Shown one piece after another: positions 1-7,579 of a stretch of 30,182 nucleotides of DNA (position 1 is the first letter of the stretch; each line of letters opens with the position of its first letter). Under the pieces are notes generated by a model. It ran no database searches. It saw only the letters and a list, made by a program, of their open reading frames with translations, and had not been told where the DNA came from. The DNA is from Bacillota bacterium (GTDB lineage: Bacteria > Bacillota > Clostridia > Acetivibrionales > DTU013): the NCBI GenBank assembly GCA_023409615.1, contig JAEYRF010000130.1, positions 1 to 30,182 on the forward strand, read 5' to 3'. Made by a program: the position numbers and the translations under genes.

Positions 1-508
1 GTTTAGCCGGCGCTGTGGCACGATCTATTATAGAAATATTATTGATTTTCAACAATTCCAGAGATTTTGCCTGGAATACCTCTGCAATTTTATTCGCAAT
101 AGCTGACGCATCGTCAGGATTGTTCTGCTCGACACCGATCACAATTAATCTGGTTCCGGGTCTGACAGTAACACTGATGCTATCCTTTATTTGCTGAATC
201 GTAGCATCTCTCAGTGCCGGGATTTCATCCTGAAGCTCCTCCCTGACCTTCTGAATAATGATACTTGATTTTACAATTTCCTGGTAATCCTTTACCAAAA
301 GATCACTGGCCAGCAGATCCTGATATACAGCATTTGGGTTCAAATTCGTATCATCATCCTGCGTTTTCAGGACATAGATAGTAGTCTCCGAGCTGTACAC
401 CGATGAAAAGTAAAAATAGCTCAGGTACGCCGCCGATGCGGTTGTAATGACAGTAATGATGAGAATGACCCACCAGTACCTCAAACATAGTCTAATCTTT
501 TGAAACAT
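1..508 (-). CDS. Wzz/YveK-type polysaccharide chain-length determinant, 3' end off the window
   Basis: This is the N-terminal part (169 codons visible) of a membrane protein that sets polymer chain length and probably partners a BY-kinase. The chosen ATG (506-508) follows a clear AAGGGGTG ribosome site; it gives MFQKIRLCLRYWW and one hydrophobic segment at about residues 11-33. The extracellular part contains YQDLLASDLLVKDYQEIVKS, close to the TYTDLLAG...NYREIVKS stretch of the chain-length protein at 19405, so the window holds two members of this family. The visible sequence stops at IIDRATAPAK, the Pro/Ala-rich segment that normally precedes the second membrane helix, so about 50-60 residues are probably missing. 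It lies 33 bases downstream of the GT4 gene and is likely its operon partner. The family call is secure; its separate role is not. Confidence 0.88.
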   Translation of the reverse strand, partial: MFQKIRLCLRYWWVILIITVITTASAAYLSYFYFSSVYSSETTIYVLKTQDDDTNLNPNAVYQDLLASDLLVKDYQEIVKSSIIIQKVREELQDEIPALRDATIQQIKDSISVTVRPGTRLIVIGVEQNNPDDASAIANKIAEVFQAKSLELLKINNISIIDRATAPAK

Positions 509-541
509 ACATTTTCACCCCTTTTATAAAAACTCAAAGCA

Positions 542-1738
542 TCACAGATTGAATAGCTTTCTGTAAGCCCTATATAGATTTTCCTTCTCATATTTCCATT
601 CCAATTCATTTTTAACACGATCATACCCGAAGACTCCCATTGTGCGGCGCTTATCAGGATCATCCAAAAGCTGCAGTATCTTATCGGCCATATCCATTGA
701 ATCATTAGGCTTTGCGTATAGAGACGCTTCCTGTGCGGAAAACCTGCCCTCCTCCATATCAAACTGCACAATGGGCTTGGCCAGTGCCATATACTCCATT
801 ATCTTGTTCATTGTAGACTTGCGGTTCATTTCATTATACTCATCCGGGTTGACACATACATCTGCTGTATTGAGTGCTTCCAGAAGCTGCTGATCAGGTA
901 CCCTTCCCGTAAATGTGAAAAAATCCTCCACTCCCTTATCTGCCGCCAGCGATTTTATGTTCTCAAGTTCAGTTCCTCCGCCGACACAAATAAAGTGCAC
1001 ATCCTGCCGCTTCCTGTCTTTAACGATATACTGCGCCGCACTGATCAGGTAATCAAGACCTTCCTGCTTTCCGATGACCCCTACATAGCCGACCAGATAC
1101 TGCCTGCCGTTTTTCAGTGCCTCAACGGGCGGGATTATCTTCATCCGTTCAAGACTCGGCCCGCTTCTTACAACAAAAACATCTTCTTCCTTCTTGCCGC
1201 CTCGCTCTAAAGCAATCTTCTTGTAGGACTCATTGGTGGCAATAGATATTTTTGCACTTCTAAAGGTTCTCCTTTCGAAAAACAACATCAATTTGTATAA
1301 AAAATCTCTCCTGCCAAACTTCGCTTCATATAGCTCCGGGTTAATGTCATGGTGGTCAAATATGAATTTCTTACCGATCAGCTTAAACGGCAGAGCAGCC
1401 AGATAAATAAGATCCGGCGGGTTACAGGCGTGGATCACGTCAAACCCTCTGGTAAAAAGTATCTTGACCGCAAGTACGAATTCCCAGAAAAGTGCTGCCG
1501 TATATTCCGCAAGATATCCAAAAGCCCCATCGGCCTCCTTAGGCAAGGAATGTCGGTATATGGCTATATCATCGATGATCTCGTACTTTTTTTCATAACC
1601 CTTCCCTGTCGGACAGATAATTGAGACAACAGCACCATTGTCTCTCAACGCGGTGGCTTCCTGCCAAACTCTTCTGTCAAATGGAGAGGGGAGGTTCTCC
1701 ACAATGATTAATATTTTCTTACCAGCTAATTCCTTCAT
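542..1738 (-). CDS. WbuB-like GT4 glycosyltransferase
   Basis: This is a predicted cytoplasmic GT-B retaining glycosyltransferase that adds a sugar to the lipid-linked repeat unit. The N-terminal acceptor domain carries PFDRRVWQEA (residues 19-28) and HHDINPELYEAKF (about 127-140), hallmarks of the WbuB-like branch. The C-terminal nucleotide-sugar domain carries a GYVGVIGKQEG start and NKIMEYMALAKPIVQFD (about 306-323), where the family binds the donor. The donor and acceptor are not readable from sequence. An upstream in-frame GTG at 1747 exists, but the ATG at 1738 has the better site (AGCAGGTGA, 6 bases away). The start overlaps the dehydrogenase stop by about 20 bases, which suggests translational coupling. 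Length (398 aa) is normal for the family. Confidence 0.9.
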   Translation of the reverse strand: MKELAGKKILIIVENLPSPFDRRVWQEATALRDNGAVVSIICPTGKGYEKKYEIIDDIAIYRHSLPKEADGAFGYLAEYTAALFWEFVLAVKILFTRGFDVIHACNPPDLIYLAALPFKLIGKKFIFDHHDINPELYEAKFGRRDFLYKLMLFFERRTFRSAKISIATNESYKKIALERGGKKEEDVFVVRSGPSLERMKIIPPVEALKNGRQYLVGYVGVIGKQEGLDYLISAAQYIVKDRKRQDVHFICVGGGTELENIKSLAADKGVEDFFTFTGRVPDQQLLEALNTADVCVNPDEYNEMNRKSTMNKIMEYMALAKPIVQFDMEEGRFSAQEASLYAKPNDSMDMADKILQLLDDPDKRRTMGVFGYDRVKNELEWKYEKENLYRAYRKLFNL

Positions 1739-3032
1739 AGTTGTCACCTGCTCTTGAGATATCTCCGATCCTCACCAGATCAAAAATCTTCTGATCGGCT
1801 CTGGCATCCGTCAATATCCTTTCAAATTCCTTCTCCCGGTTTCCGATGATGATGATCTCTCTGTCCTCCAGAAGGTCATCCAGTGAATCTACCATCAGAG
1901 TTGAAATGTGGGGTATTTTTTCTGTAATGTACTCTTTATTTGCCCCAATGAGTCTTGCAAGGAATACATTTCGGTCATACAGCTTGATATCATAACCCTT
2001 CCCAAGCAGTATCTCGATGAGTTCCACCATCGGGCTTTCCCGAAGATCGTCCGTACCTTCCTTGAAGCTGAAACCGGCCAGCCCTATTTTCCTCTTCCCA
2101 AAGGACATGATTTTTTTCGCAGCATTGGTCACCTGCATTGAATTACTAGTCATCAGTGAGCTTAACAGTGGTGTTTCAACGTTGTGCATTCTAGCAAGAC
2201 AGCTGATTGCCCTCAGATCCTTCGGCAGGCACGAGCCGCCAAATGCGAATCCCGGCTTCAAATAGGTGCTTGATATGTTTAACTTTGTATCCTTCATAAA
2301 AATGTTCATGACCTGATGGCTGTCCAGTTCCAGGCTTTTACACAGCATTCCGACCTCGTTGGCAAAGGTAATCTTCAGAGCATGAAAATTATTGTCGACA
2401 TACTTCACCATTTCTGCAACTTCGATATTTGTTATGATCTTTTCACCTGTCACCTCGCCATAAATCGACAGAATTTTTTGGGCTGTTTCTTCTTCATCCG
2501 CTCCAACAACTGTTTTTGGTGGATTATAAAAATCAAATACTGCTGTTGATTCCCGTAGGAATTCCGGATTAAAAGCTACATCAAAGCCTTCACCGTTTTT
2601 CTTTCCGGAAGCGCTCTCCAGCATCGGGATAATTTTTCCTCGCATAGTACCGGGTATCTTGGTACTTCTAAAGACCAATATGTGCTTTTCGTCCTTTTCC
2701 ATCAAGCTTGAGCCGATCTCCTTACAGACCTCTTCCAGATATCTTGTGTCCAGACATCCATTGGATCTGCTCGGCGTTCCGACGCATATTATAGACAATT
2801 CAGTTTTCATTATTGCATCTCTTGTATCTGTCGTCGCACGGATAGAACCGTTTTTCACATTCTTCTCCAGCATCTCGGGCAAGTCTTTTTCAATAATGGG
2901 CGAAAGCCCGTCATTGAGCATCTGCACCTTCACTTCGTTGATATCGACTCCCATCACCTTATGCCCCAATGAAGCAAGGCATCCTGCAGTAACGACTCCG
3001 ACATACCCTAATCCAAAAATACTTATATTCAT
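1719..3032 (-). CDS. GDP-mannose 6-dehydrogenase, AlgD-like (UDP-glucose/GDP-mannose dehydrogenase family)
   Basis: This enzyme predicts NAD-dependent double oxidation of a nucleotide sugar to its uronate, most likely GDP-mannose to GDP-mannuronate. The Rossmann motif GLGYVG is at residues 7-12, NPEFLRES at 155-162, and GGSCLPKD at 265-272 with the nucleophile at Cys268, the position I recall for Pseudomonas AlgD. Also AlgD-like are FHALKITFANE (216-226), GTDDLRESPMVEL (326-338) and the ending EGISW (AlgD ends EGICW). Length, 437 aa, is within one residue of AlgD. UDP-glucose dehydrogenases usually differ at the FHA.KITFANE stretch, which is why I prefer the GDP-mannose reading; substrate remains an inference. 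It sits between the heparinase-like gene and a GT4. A GGAGGG site lies about 10 bases before the ATG. Confidence 0.88.
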   Translation of the reverse strand: MNISIFGLGYVGVVTAGCLASLGHKVMGVDINEVKVQMLNDGLSPIIEKDLPEMLEKNVKNGSIRATTDTRDAIMKTELSIICVGTPSRSNGCLDTRYLEEVCKEIGSSLMEKDEKHILVFRSTKIPGTMRGKIIPMLESASGKKNGEGFDVAFNPEFLRESTAVFDFYNPPKTVVGADEEETAQKILSIYGEVTGEKIITNIEVAEMVKYVDNNFHALKITFANEVGMLCKSLELDSHQVMNIFMKDTKLNISSTYLKPGFAFGGSCLPKDLRAISCLARMHNVETPLLSSLMTSNSMQVTNAAKKIMSFGKRKIGLAGFSFKEGTDDLRESPMVELIEILLGKGYDIKLYDRNVFLARLIGANKEYITEKIPHISTLMVDSLDDLLEDREIIIIGNREKEFERILTDARADQKIFDLVRIGDISRAGDNYEGISW

Positions 3033-3090
3033 AAAATGTGTTCCCTCCGTTCATTTAACAATGCTGTTTTGTGATAGTAACCAACCTTTA

Positions 3091-5118
3091 TCACTTGCTA
3101 AACACAATTGTGAATCTTGTTTTGATTTTTACTGATCCTTCGATTTTCTTAGACAATCTCAGAGTCGCTGATGGAACCTTAACGTCATAAGATGGAGAAT
3201 ACCAGCCTAGTGGGAGCGCCTCATCCCCTTGAAAAATCCGCAGTTCCATGGTGTCGTCCTTCTCAAACCGGCAAACGCCTTTGTCAAAATGGACTACAAG
3301 CGTATCGGCTCTATTGCCTGCATAACTGTGTCCGTCCTCTGCACTCTCTATTCGACAATCAGGATGGAGGTGAAAGAAAATCTCCACCTGATGGCTTCCC
3401 TCGCACTGCAGATGATCCTCAATCTCCCATGTACCTGCTTCTTTCGCATATTTGCCTGCTTTATTTGCATGTGTGTCTGCTTCTTTCGCATTTTGGGCTG
3501 TCAGTGTATCATTCTCATCCTTTATGAACTTCACTGTTCTGGTATGCAAAACGCTGTCACTCATATCCTTGTAACCGCTGTGCATCCCTTTTATCATGGT
3601 CAGGCTTCTGTGTTCAACCATTTGCGCCTCTGCCTTGCTGCTCCACATGAAATTACCTGACATCAGAGATTGATCCCTTCCATCTACGCGAACTGTGTTG
3701 TGAGCAGCCGTGCTCCTGAAATAGTTTCGCCACCTTTTATCTGCATGGTAGGCGTAGGTGCCGGGATCGATCCAAATAGGGCTGCCCCCTGCCGAAAAGG
3801 TAAAGGACAGCGCATCTGCGTGGCCATGTGCAGCCAGTGAAAGATATCCAAGGCTTCCGCAGTCAAACACCAGCTTCTGCTCCTCAGATGTGCCAAAGTC
3901 CGTACCCAGGATATAATAGCCTCCGTCTTCAAATGCATCGGGCAATTTACCTGAAACCGATTGAATATATTCTGGTTGAATGTATCCTGGTTGAATATTT
4001 ATCGGCTTAATATTGGCTTGCTGTTTTTTTGCTTGTTGAATATCTGCCATATCGAGCAGCAACTGTGTTTTTAAATCCGGATCCACAACATAACCGTCGT
4101 CATCATCACCGAACCCTGGCAAATTACCGCCGGCATCCTCCATGGCCGCCAGACAGGTCAGCATTTTTTCGACAATACCCCAGTATTCCGTCGGGAAATC
4201 AACTCCATTGGCCTGCCCGGCAAGTCCCGAAAGAGTCAAAAAATCCAGAACGAACTGTTGATAAGAAGTTGCCTGCTCCTTATTCACCCCATCGGGATAA
4301 TTCTGCTTCCCGCACTCGCGTATCAGTATGCGGTGGGCTTTTTTACGCCACCTCAATGAATCTTTGAACCGTGGCATGGCAACGCTTCCTATAAACAAAC
4401 CGGCTGCCTCGCCGATCAGGTGATTGTTGGCCGATGAGAATTTACTCATGTTTCTGTCAATGAACCAGCAATGCAAATAGACAGATTCAAGCCATCTCTT
4501 TTTCAGTTCCGGCCTCACATCTTCTCCAACCAGGTGCCAGCATATAGTCCAGTTAATCAGCCGAATACCTAATTCCAGCGAGCTGGCCCAGTTAACACCT
4601 TTCATAAAAGGGTTCTGATCCATCCACCCTGACAGTAGCTGTTCGAATTTCTCCATATATTGCGGCTGCTTTGTCTGATTATATGCCATTGCGAGAGGGA
4701 CCAAAAACAAGTGCCGGTTTGGCTCCCAAATATACTTGATATCCCCTATGCGGCCGCTGTCCCGATAATTAATACTTTTGCCGAAAGTATCAGCCGGCGC
4801 GGACCGTCCGCTTTTGTAATCTCTGTGATAATCGATATCTCCTTCTATCTGATAATCCTTCAGGGCAAAGATATCAAAACGGTTCGCACAGAGCTTATCT
4901 GCCTTTTCAATTACTCTGCGGCACTGCAAGCTATTACAATCCCCGACAGAGATCTGCCCGCTGAATAATCTATATGGCTGCTCCAGAGGTTCCGTATCAA
5001 ACCGTAGAATGCCCGGCAAGGTCATTTCCGAAATATTCCGGGCCTTCTGCCCGACCCTGTATAGAATCTCTGCGGCCGACATTCTCAGCAGTCTATTAAT
5101 AAAAAATCCATGTGCCAT
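3091..5118 (-). CDS. Heparinase II/III-like protein (alginate-lyase/heparinase superfamily)
   Basis: Related proteins cleave uronate-containing polysaccharides by beta-elimination. An alpha/alpha-toroid N-terminal domain spans roughly residues 1-340, with FSSANNHLIGEAAGL near residue 225. The C-terminal beta-sandwich domain carries HGHADALSF (about 429-437), IDPGTYAY and RSTAAHNTVRVDGRDQS, which are diagnostic. No signal peptide is visible, so it probably acts in the cytoplasm or at the membrane, as seen for homologues inside polysaccharide clusters whose role is undefined. The ATG at 5118 is chosen because TGGAGGAGA lies just upstream; an open frame continues 20 codons further. Two in-frame repeat insertions (3437-3499 and 3959-4018) interrupt it. 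Next to an AlgD-like dehydrogenase, it may trim or edit an acidic polymer. Confidence 0.87.
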   Translation of the reverse strand: MAHGFFINRLLRMSAAEILYRVGQKARNISEMTLPGILRFDTEPLEQPYRLFSGQISVGDCNSLQCRRVIEKADKLCANRFDIFALKDYQIEGDIDYHRDYKSGRSAPADTFGKSINYRDSGRIGDIKYIWEPNRHLFLVPLAMAYNQTKQPQYMEKFEQLLSGWMDQNPFMKGVNWASSLELGIRLINWTICWHLVGEDVRPELKKRWLESVYLHCWFIDRNMSKFSSANNHLIGEAAGLFIGSVAMPRFKDSLRWRKKAHRILIRECGKQNYPDGVNKEQATSYQQFVLDFLTLSGLAGQANGVDFPTEYWGIVEKMLTCLAAMEDAGGNLPGFGDDDDGYVVDPDLKTQLLLDMADIQQAKKQQANIKPINIQPGYIQPEYIQSVSGKLPDAFEDGGYYILGTDFGTSEEQKLVFDCGSLGYLSLAAHGHADALSFTFSAGGSPIWIDPGTYAYHADKRWRNYFRSTAAHNTVRVDGRDQSLMSGNFMWSSKAEAQMVEHRSLTMIKGMHSGYKDMSDSVLHTRTVKFIKDENDTLTAQNAKEADTHANKAGKYAKEAGTWEIEDHLQCEGSHQVEIFFHLHPDCRIESAEDGHSYAGNRADTLVVHFDKGVCRFEKDDTMELRIFQGDEALPLGWYSPSYDVKVPSATLRLSKKIEGSVKIKTRFTIVFSK
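3437..3499 (-). repeat. Three 21-bp in-frame tandem repeats in the heparinase-like gene
   Basis: Three consecutive 21-base units (3437-3457, 3458-3478, 3479-3499) each start GCTT on the plus strand. The first and third share GCTTCTTTCGCAT. They encode seven-residue units QNAKEA / DTHANKA / GKYAKEA inside the C-terminal domain (about residues 540-560). The unit length keeps the frame. Confidence 0.8.
3959..4018 (-). repeat. Four 15-bp in-frame tandem repeats in the heparinase-like gene
   Basis: Four 15-base units (3959-3973, 3974-3988, 3989-4003, 4004-4018) follow the plus-strand pattern GGTTGAATatatcct with a few changes. They encode five-residue units ANIKP / INIQP / GYIQP / EYIQS at about residues 367-386, in the linker between the helical and beta domains. 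Confidence 0.85.
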
Positions 5119-5194
5119 ATTTCTCCTCCAAATACATATATTAAATCCCGCCGCTGCATAAACGATAGCTGCCGCCACAGTTTATTTAACTTCA

Positions 5195-6346
5195 TCACAG
5201 CGACTGATACAGCTGCTGCAGCTGTTGTCCGATCCGATCTGTAGAAAACTTCTCCCGTGCTATTGTCAAGCTTTCCTGTCCCATTCTATCCACTAGCTCA
5301 GGTGATGTTATAAGTGTTCTGAGTCTTTCGGCCAACGCATCCACGTCTCCCTGATCGATTAAAAAGCCGTTCCTGCCTTCCTCAACAGCCTCAGGTATCC
5401 CTCCCACGCAGGTTGATACCACCGGCAGTCCTTCTCCTATTGCCTCAAGCAGCGACATTGGAAGTCCTTCTGCATAAGAAGGCAATACCATGACATCAGC
5501 ATTTTCGTATATCCTGCTGATGTCGGAGTGGGACACCCATCCATTCACTATAACAATCTCCTGCAGCTGCTTCTCCTCGACAAGCTTCCTGACCTCTGAG
5601 ATTTCACCGTCCCCATAGAGATTCAGTCTGAAAGGAAGATCCTTCAGTTTCGCTGCCGCTTGGATCAGGTCATAGACCCCTTTACGCCGGCCAAACCTGC
5701 CCATGAACAAGATTTGTATCATCTCAGTTTCAATGATCCCGACAGATACTGTTTCGCTGCTCCCGGCTGATCTTGCTTCACTGCACCTGGTCGGTCCTGC
5801 TTCGCCACACCTGGTCGATCCTGTTCTGCTTCGTCTGATACTCCCGGCCCTAAACGTAGAGGATGGATTATATATAACATGCAGCTTTTCAGCGGCAACG
5901 AACCTCTTAAAATACGAAAACCAGGATTCAGAAAGAACTACTACACTATCCGCTTTGTTAAATAGCGCTATTATACGGCCCCTTTTTTTCTGTCCGGCGC
6001 CTTCCATAAACTTATCGAACATTGCTCCATGGACATGCAGGATCACACGGTGCCGGAACGCCATACATATCTTCGCAAGGATAGACTTTCTCAGATAGCT
6101 GCCATTAGAGGCCACATGGATGTGAAAGATGCCGTCACCGGACAAATTCGCCCAGATCACTCTGATTACCGCTGCGGCGAACAAAATAATGTCTAAGACA
6201 CGGCTCTTGCCATAGTAAGAAGAAATGAAGCGCAAATTTAGAAGCTCTCTGAAGTTCTTATTATAGATGTCCAGTACGGAGGATATCCCACCCTGGGTTT
6301 TCAGGGACGGCCCTATCATATAGACCTTTGTCTTCTTTTCATCCAT
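5195..6346 (-). CDS. GT4 glycosyltransferase A (paralogue of the gene at 6373)
   Basis: This is a predicted cytoplasmic GT-B glycosyltransferase for repeat-unit assembly. The N-terminal domain starts KVYMIGPSLKTQGGISSVL, with the GG loop typical of GT4 acceptor domains. The donor domain has ILFMGRFGRRKGVYDLI and the EX7E-type motif AEGLPMSLLEAIGEGLPVV at about residues 290-308. It is clearly paralogous to the next gene upstream; both share NPSST, GRxGxRKG and VGGIPEAV blocks. It differs by a 40-residue stretch of degenerate eight-residue repeats (residues 168-207) between the two domains. The ATG (6344-6346) has GGAGGAGGG about 7 bases upstream, and a 26-base gap separates it from the paralogue's stop. 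Sugar specificity is unknown. Confidence 0.9.
   Translation of the reverse strand: MDEKKTKVYMIGPSLKTQGGISSVLDIYNKNFRELLNLRFISSYYGKSRVLDIILFAAAVIRVIWANLSGDGIFHIHVASNGSYLRKSILAKICMAFRHRVILHVHGAMFDKFMEGAGQKKRGRIIALFNKADSVVVLSESWFSYFKRFVAAEKLHVIYNPSSTFRAGSIRRSRTGSTRCGEAGPTRCSEARSAGSSETVSVGIIETEMIQILFMGRFGRRKGVYDLIQAAAKLKDLPFRLNLYGDGEISEVRKLVEEKQLQEIVIVNGWVSHSDISRIYENADVMVLPSYAEGLPMSLLEAIGEGLPVVSTCVGGIPEAVEEGRNGFLIDQGDVDALAERLRTLITSPELVDRMGQESLTIAREKFSTDRIGQQLQQLYQSL
5726..5845 (-). repeat. Five degenerate 24-bp in-frame repeats in GT4 A
   Basis: Five 24-base units (5726-5749, 5750-5773, 5774-5797, 5798-5821, 5822-5845) encode GSIRRSRT / GSTRCGEA / GPTRCSEA / RSAGSSET / VSVGIIET. They lie exactly in the hinge between the two GT-B domains. 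The paralogue at 6373 has only a short linker there. The DNA units share a recognisable CTGCTTC/CCTGGTCG core, so this is recent expansion rather than chance similarity. Confidence 0.85.
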
Positions 6347-6372
6347 GCTGTTCCCTCCTCCCTATAAGCTTT

Positions 6373-7554
6373 TTAGTTCTGGTCATACAGAGTTCGGTCT
6401 GTTACCGGCTCAATTATCAACCCTAATTTACAGTACAGTTCTTTCAACAAGCTGCAGTTCTTTTCTATGGAAAACTTCTCTTCTGCGATTTTCAGGCTGT
6501 TATTCCCCATCTCTACACGTAATGAAGCATCATTGATCAGGACACCCATTTTTTCGGAAAGAGCCTCAACATCGCCCGGTGATATAATAAATCCATTGAT
6601 TCCATCGATAACTGCTTCAGGAATACCACCTACATTGGTGGAGATAACAGGCAGTCCTTTTCCAATAGCCTCCAGGATCGACATTGGAAGGCCTTCGGCA
6701 TAAGATGGCAGCACCAGAATGTCTGCCTTGTTGTACCAGTCACCAATATCCTTATGAGATACCCAATCATATACGAAAACAGTATTTCCCAACCCGTTGG
6801 CACTGACAATTTCTCTGATAATATCTCCTTCACCGTCTCCCACCATATCCAATGTAAAATTCAGAGAACGAAGCTTCTTCACTGCCTCGATCAGATCATA
6901 TGAACCTTTGCGCTGTCCGATCCTCCCGATGAACAATATCTTTACTGGTGCGTCACGCTGTTCTTTGCGCCGATTAGCGCGCATTTTCGCACAGGCCGGA
7001 TCGTAGGTAGATGATGGGTTCACAATGACACTGATTTTTTCTGTTGCTACGTGTTTTTCAAAAAATACCTTCCAGCTCTCGGACAGTACCACAACCATGT
7101 CCACTGCATTGAGCACCTCTATTACGCGTTTTCTCCATCTGTAGCTGATATCATCAATAAATTTATCGAAGTCGGCTCCATGGATATGCAGGATTACTTT
7201 TTTCCGGAACAATAGGCAGCATCTTGCCAGCAATGATTTTCTAAAAAAGCTGGCGTAGGTAGAGGAATGGATATGAAAAACTGCCCGCCTTTCAAAAAGG
7301 CATAAAAAGAACACTCGAAAGATAGCAATTGCAAATAAAATCACGTCCGCGATTCTTGAATTACCGGAATAGGACGGTATAAACCTCATATTCAATGCAT
7401 CCCTGAAATGGTTATAATAAATCAGCAGCACAGATGATATTCCTCCCTGTGTCCTGAAGGATGGCCCTACGATATAAACAATACTTTTCTGCTCATGTTC
7501 CTGTCCCTGCACTTGCCCCCGTGCTTGCCCCTTTACTCGCCTTATCATTTGCAT
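6373..7554 (-). CDS. GT4 glycosyltransferase B (paralogue of the gene at 5195)
   Basis: This is a predicted GT-B glycosyltransferase with the same architecture as its downstream neighbour. VYIVGPSFRTQGGISSVLL opens the acceptor domain, KILFIGRIGQRKGSYDLIEA opens the donor domain, and AEGLPMSILEAIGKGLPVIS (about 282-303) is the EX7E-type site. The start is uncertain: GTG 7557, ATG 7554 and ATG 7545 are all in frame behind AAAGGCGG; I take 7554. Before the conserved domain there is an extra basic extension with KGQA/RGQV/QGQE repeats that the paralogue lacks. The tail after KLYCKLG also differs. The pair probably arose by tandem duplication and may add two similar sugars. The gap to the upstream CapK-like gene is only about 25 bases. 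Confidence 0.9.
   Translation of the reverse strand: MQMIRRVKGQARGQVQGQEHEQKSIVYIVGPSFRTQGGISSVLLIYYNHFRDALNMRFIPSYSGNSRIADVILFAIAIFRVFFLCLFERRAVFHIHSSTYASFFRKSLLARCCLLFRKKVILHIHGADFDKFIDDISYRWRKRVIEVLNAVDMVVVLSESWKVFFEKHVATEKISVIVNPSSTYDPACAKMRANRRKEQRDAPVKILFIGRIGQRKGSYDLIEAVKKLRSLNFTLDMVGDGEGDIIREIVSANGLGNTVFVYDWVSHKDIGDWYNKADILVLPSYAEGLPMSILEAIGKGLPVISTNVGGIPEAVIDGINGFIISPGDVEALSEKMGVLINDASLRVEMGNNSLKIAEEKFSIEKNCSLLKELYCKLGLIIEPVTDRTLYDQN
7486..7533 (-). repeat. 12-bp in-frame repeats at the N terminus of GT4 B
   Basis: Units 7522-7533, 7510-7521 and 7498-7509, with a weaker fourth at 7486-7497, encode KGQA / RGQV / QGQE / HEQK. They form a charged N-terminal extension in front of the first beta strand and preserve frame. 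Confidence 0.7.
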
Positions 7555-7579
7555 CACCGCCTTTGCTGCGTATAATCAC

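Noticed and set aside
2659..3135. A 158-codon plus-strand frame over the dehydrogenase start
   Set aside because: It mirrors the dehydrogenase codons and runs through the intergenic gap without a ribosome site.
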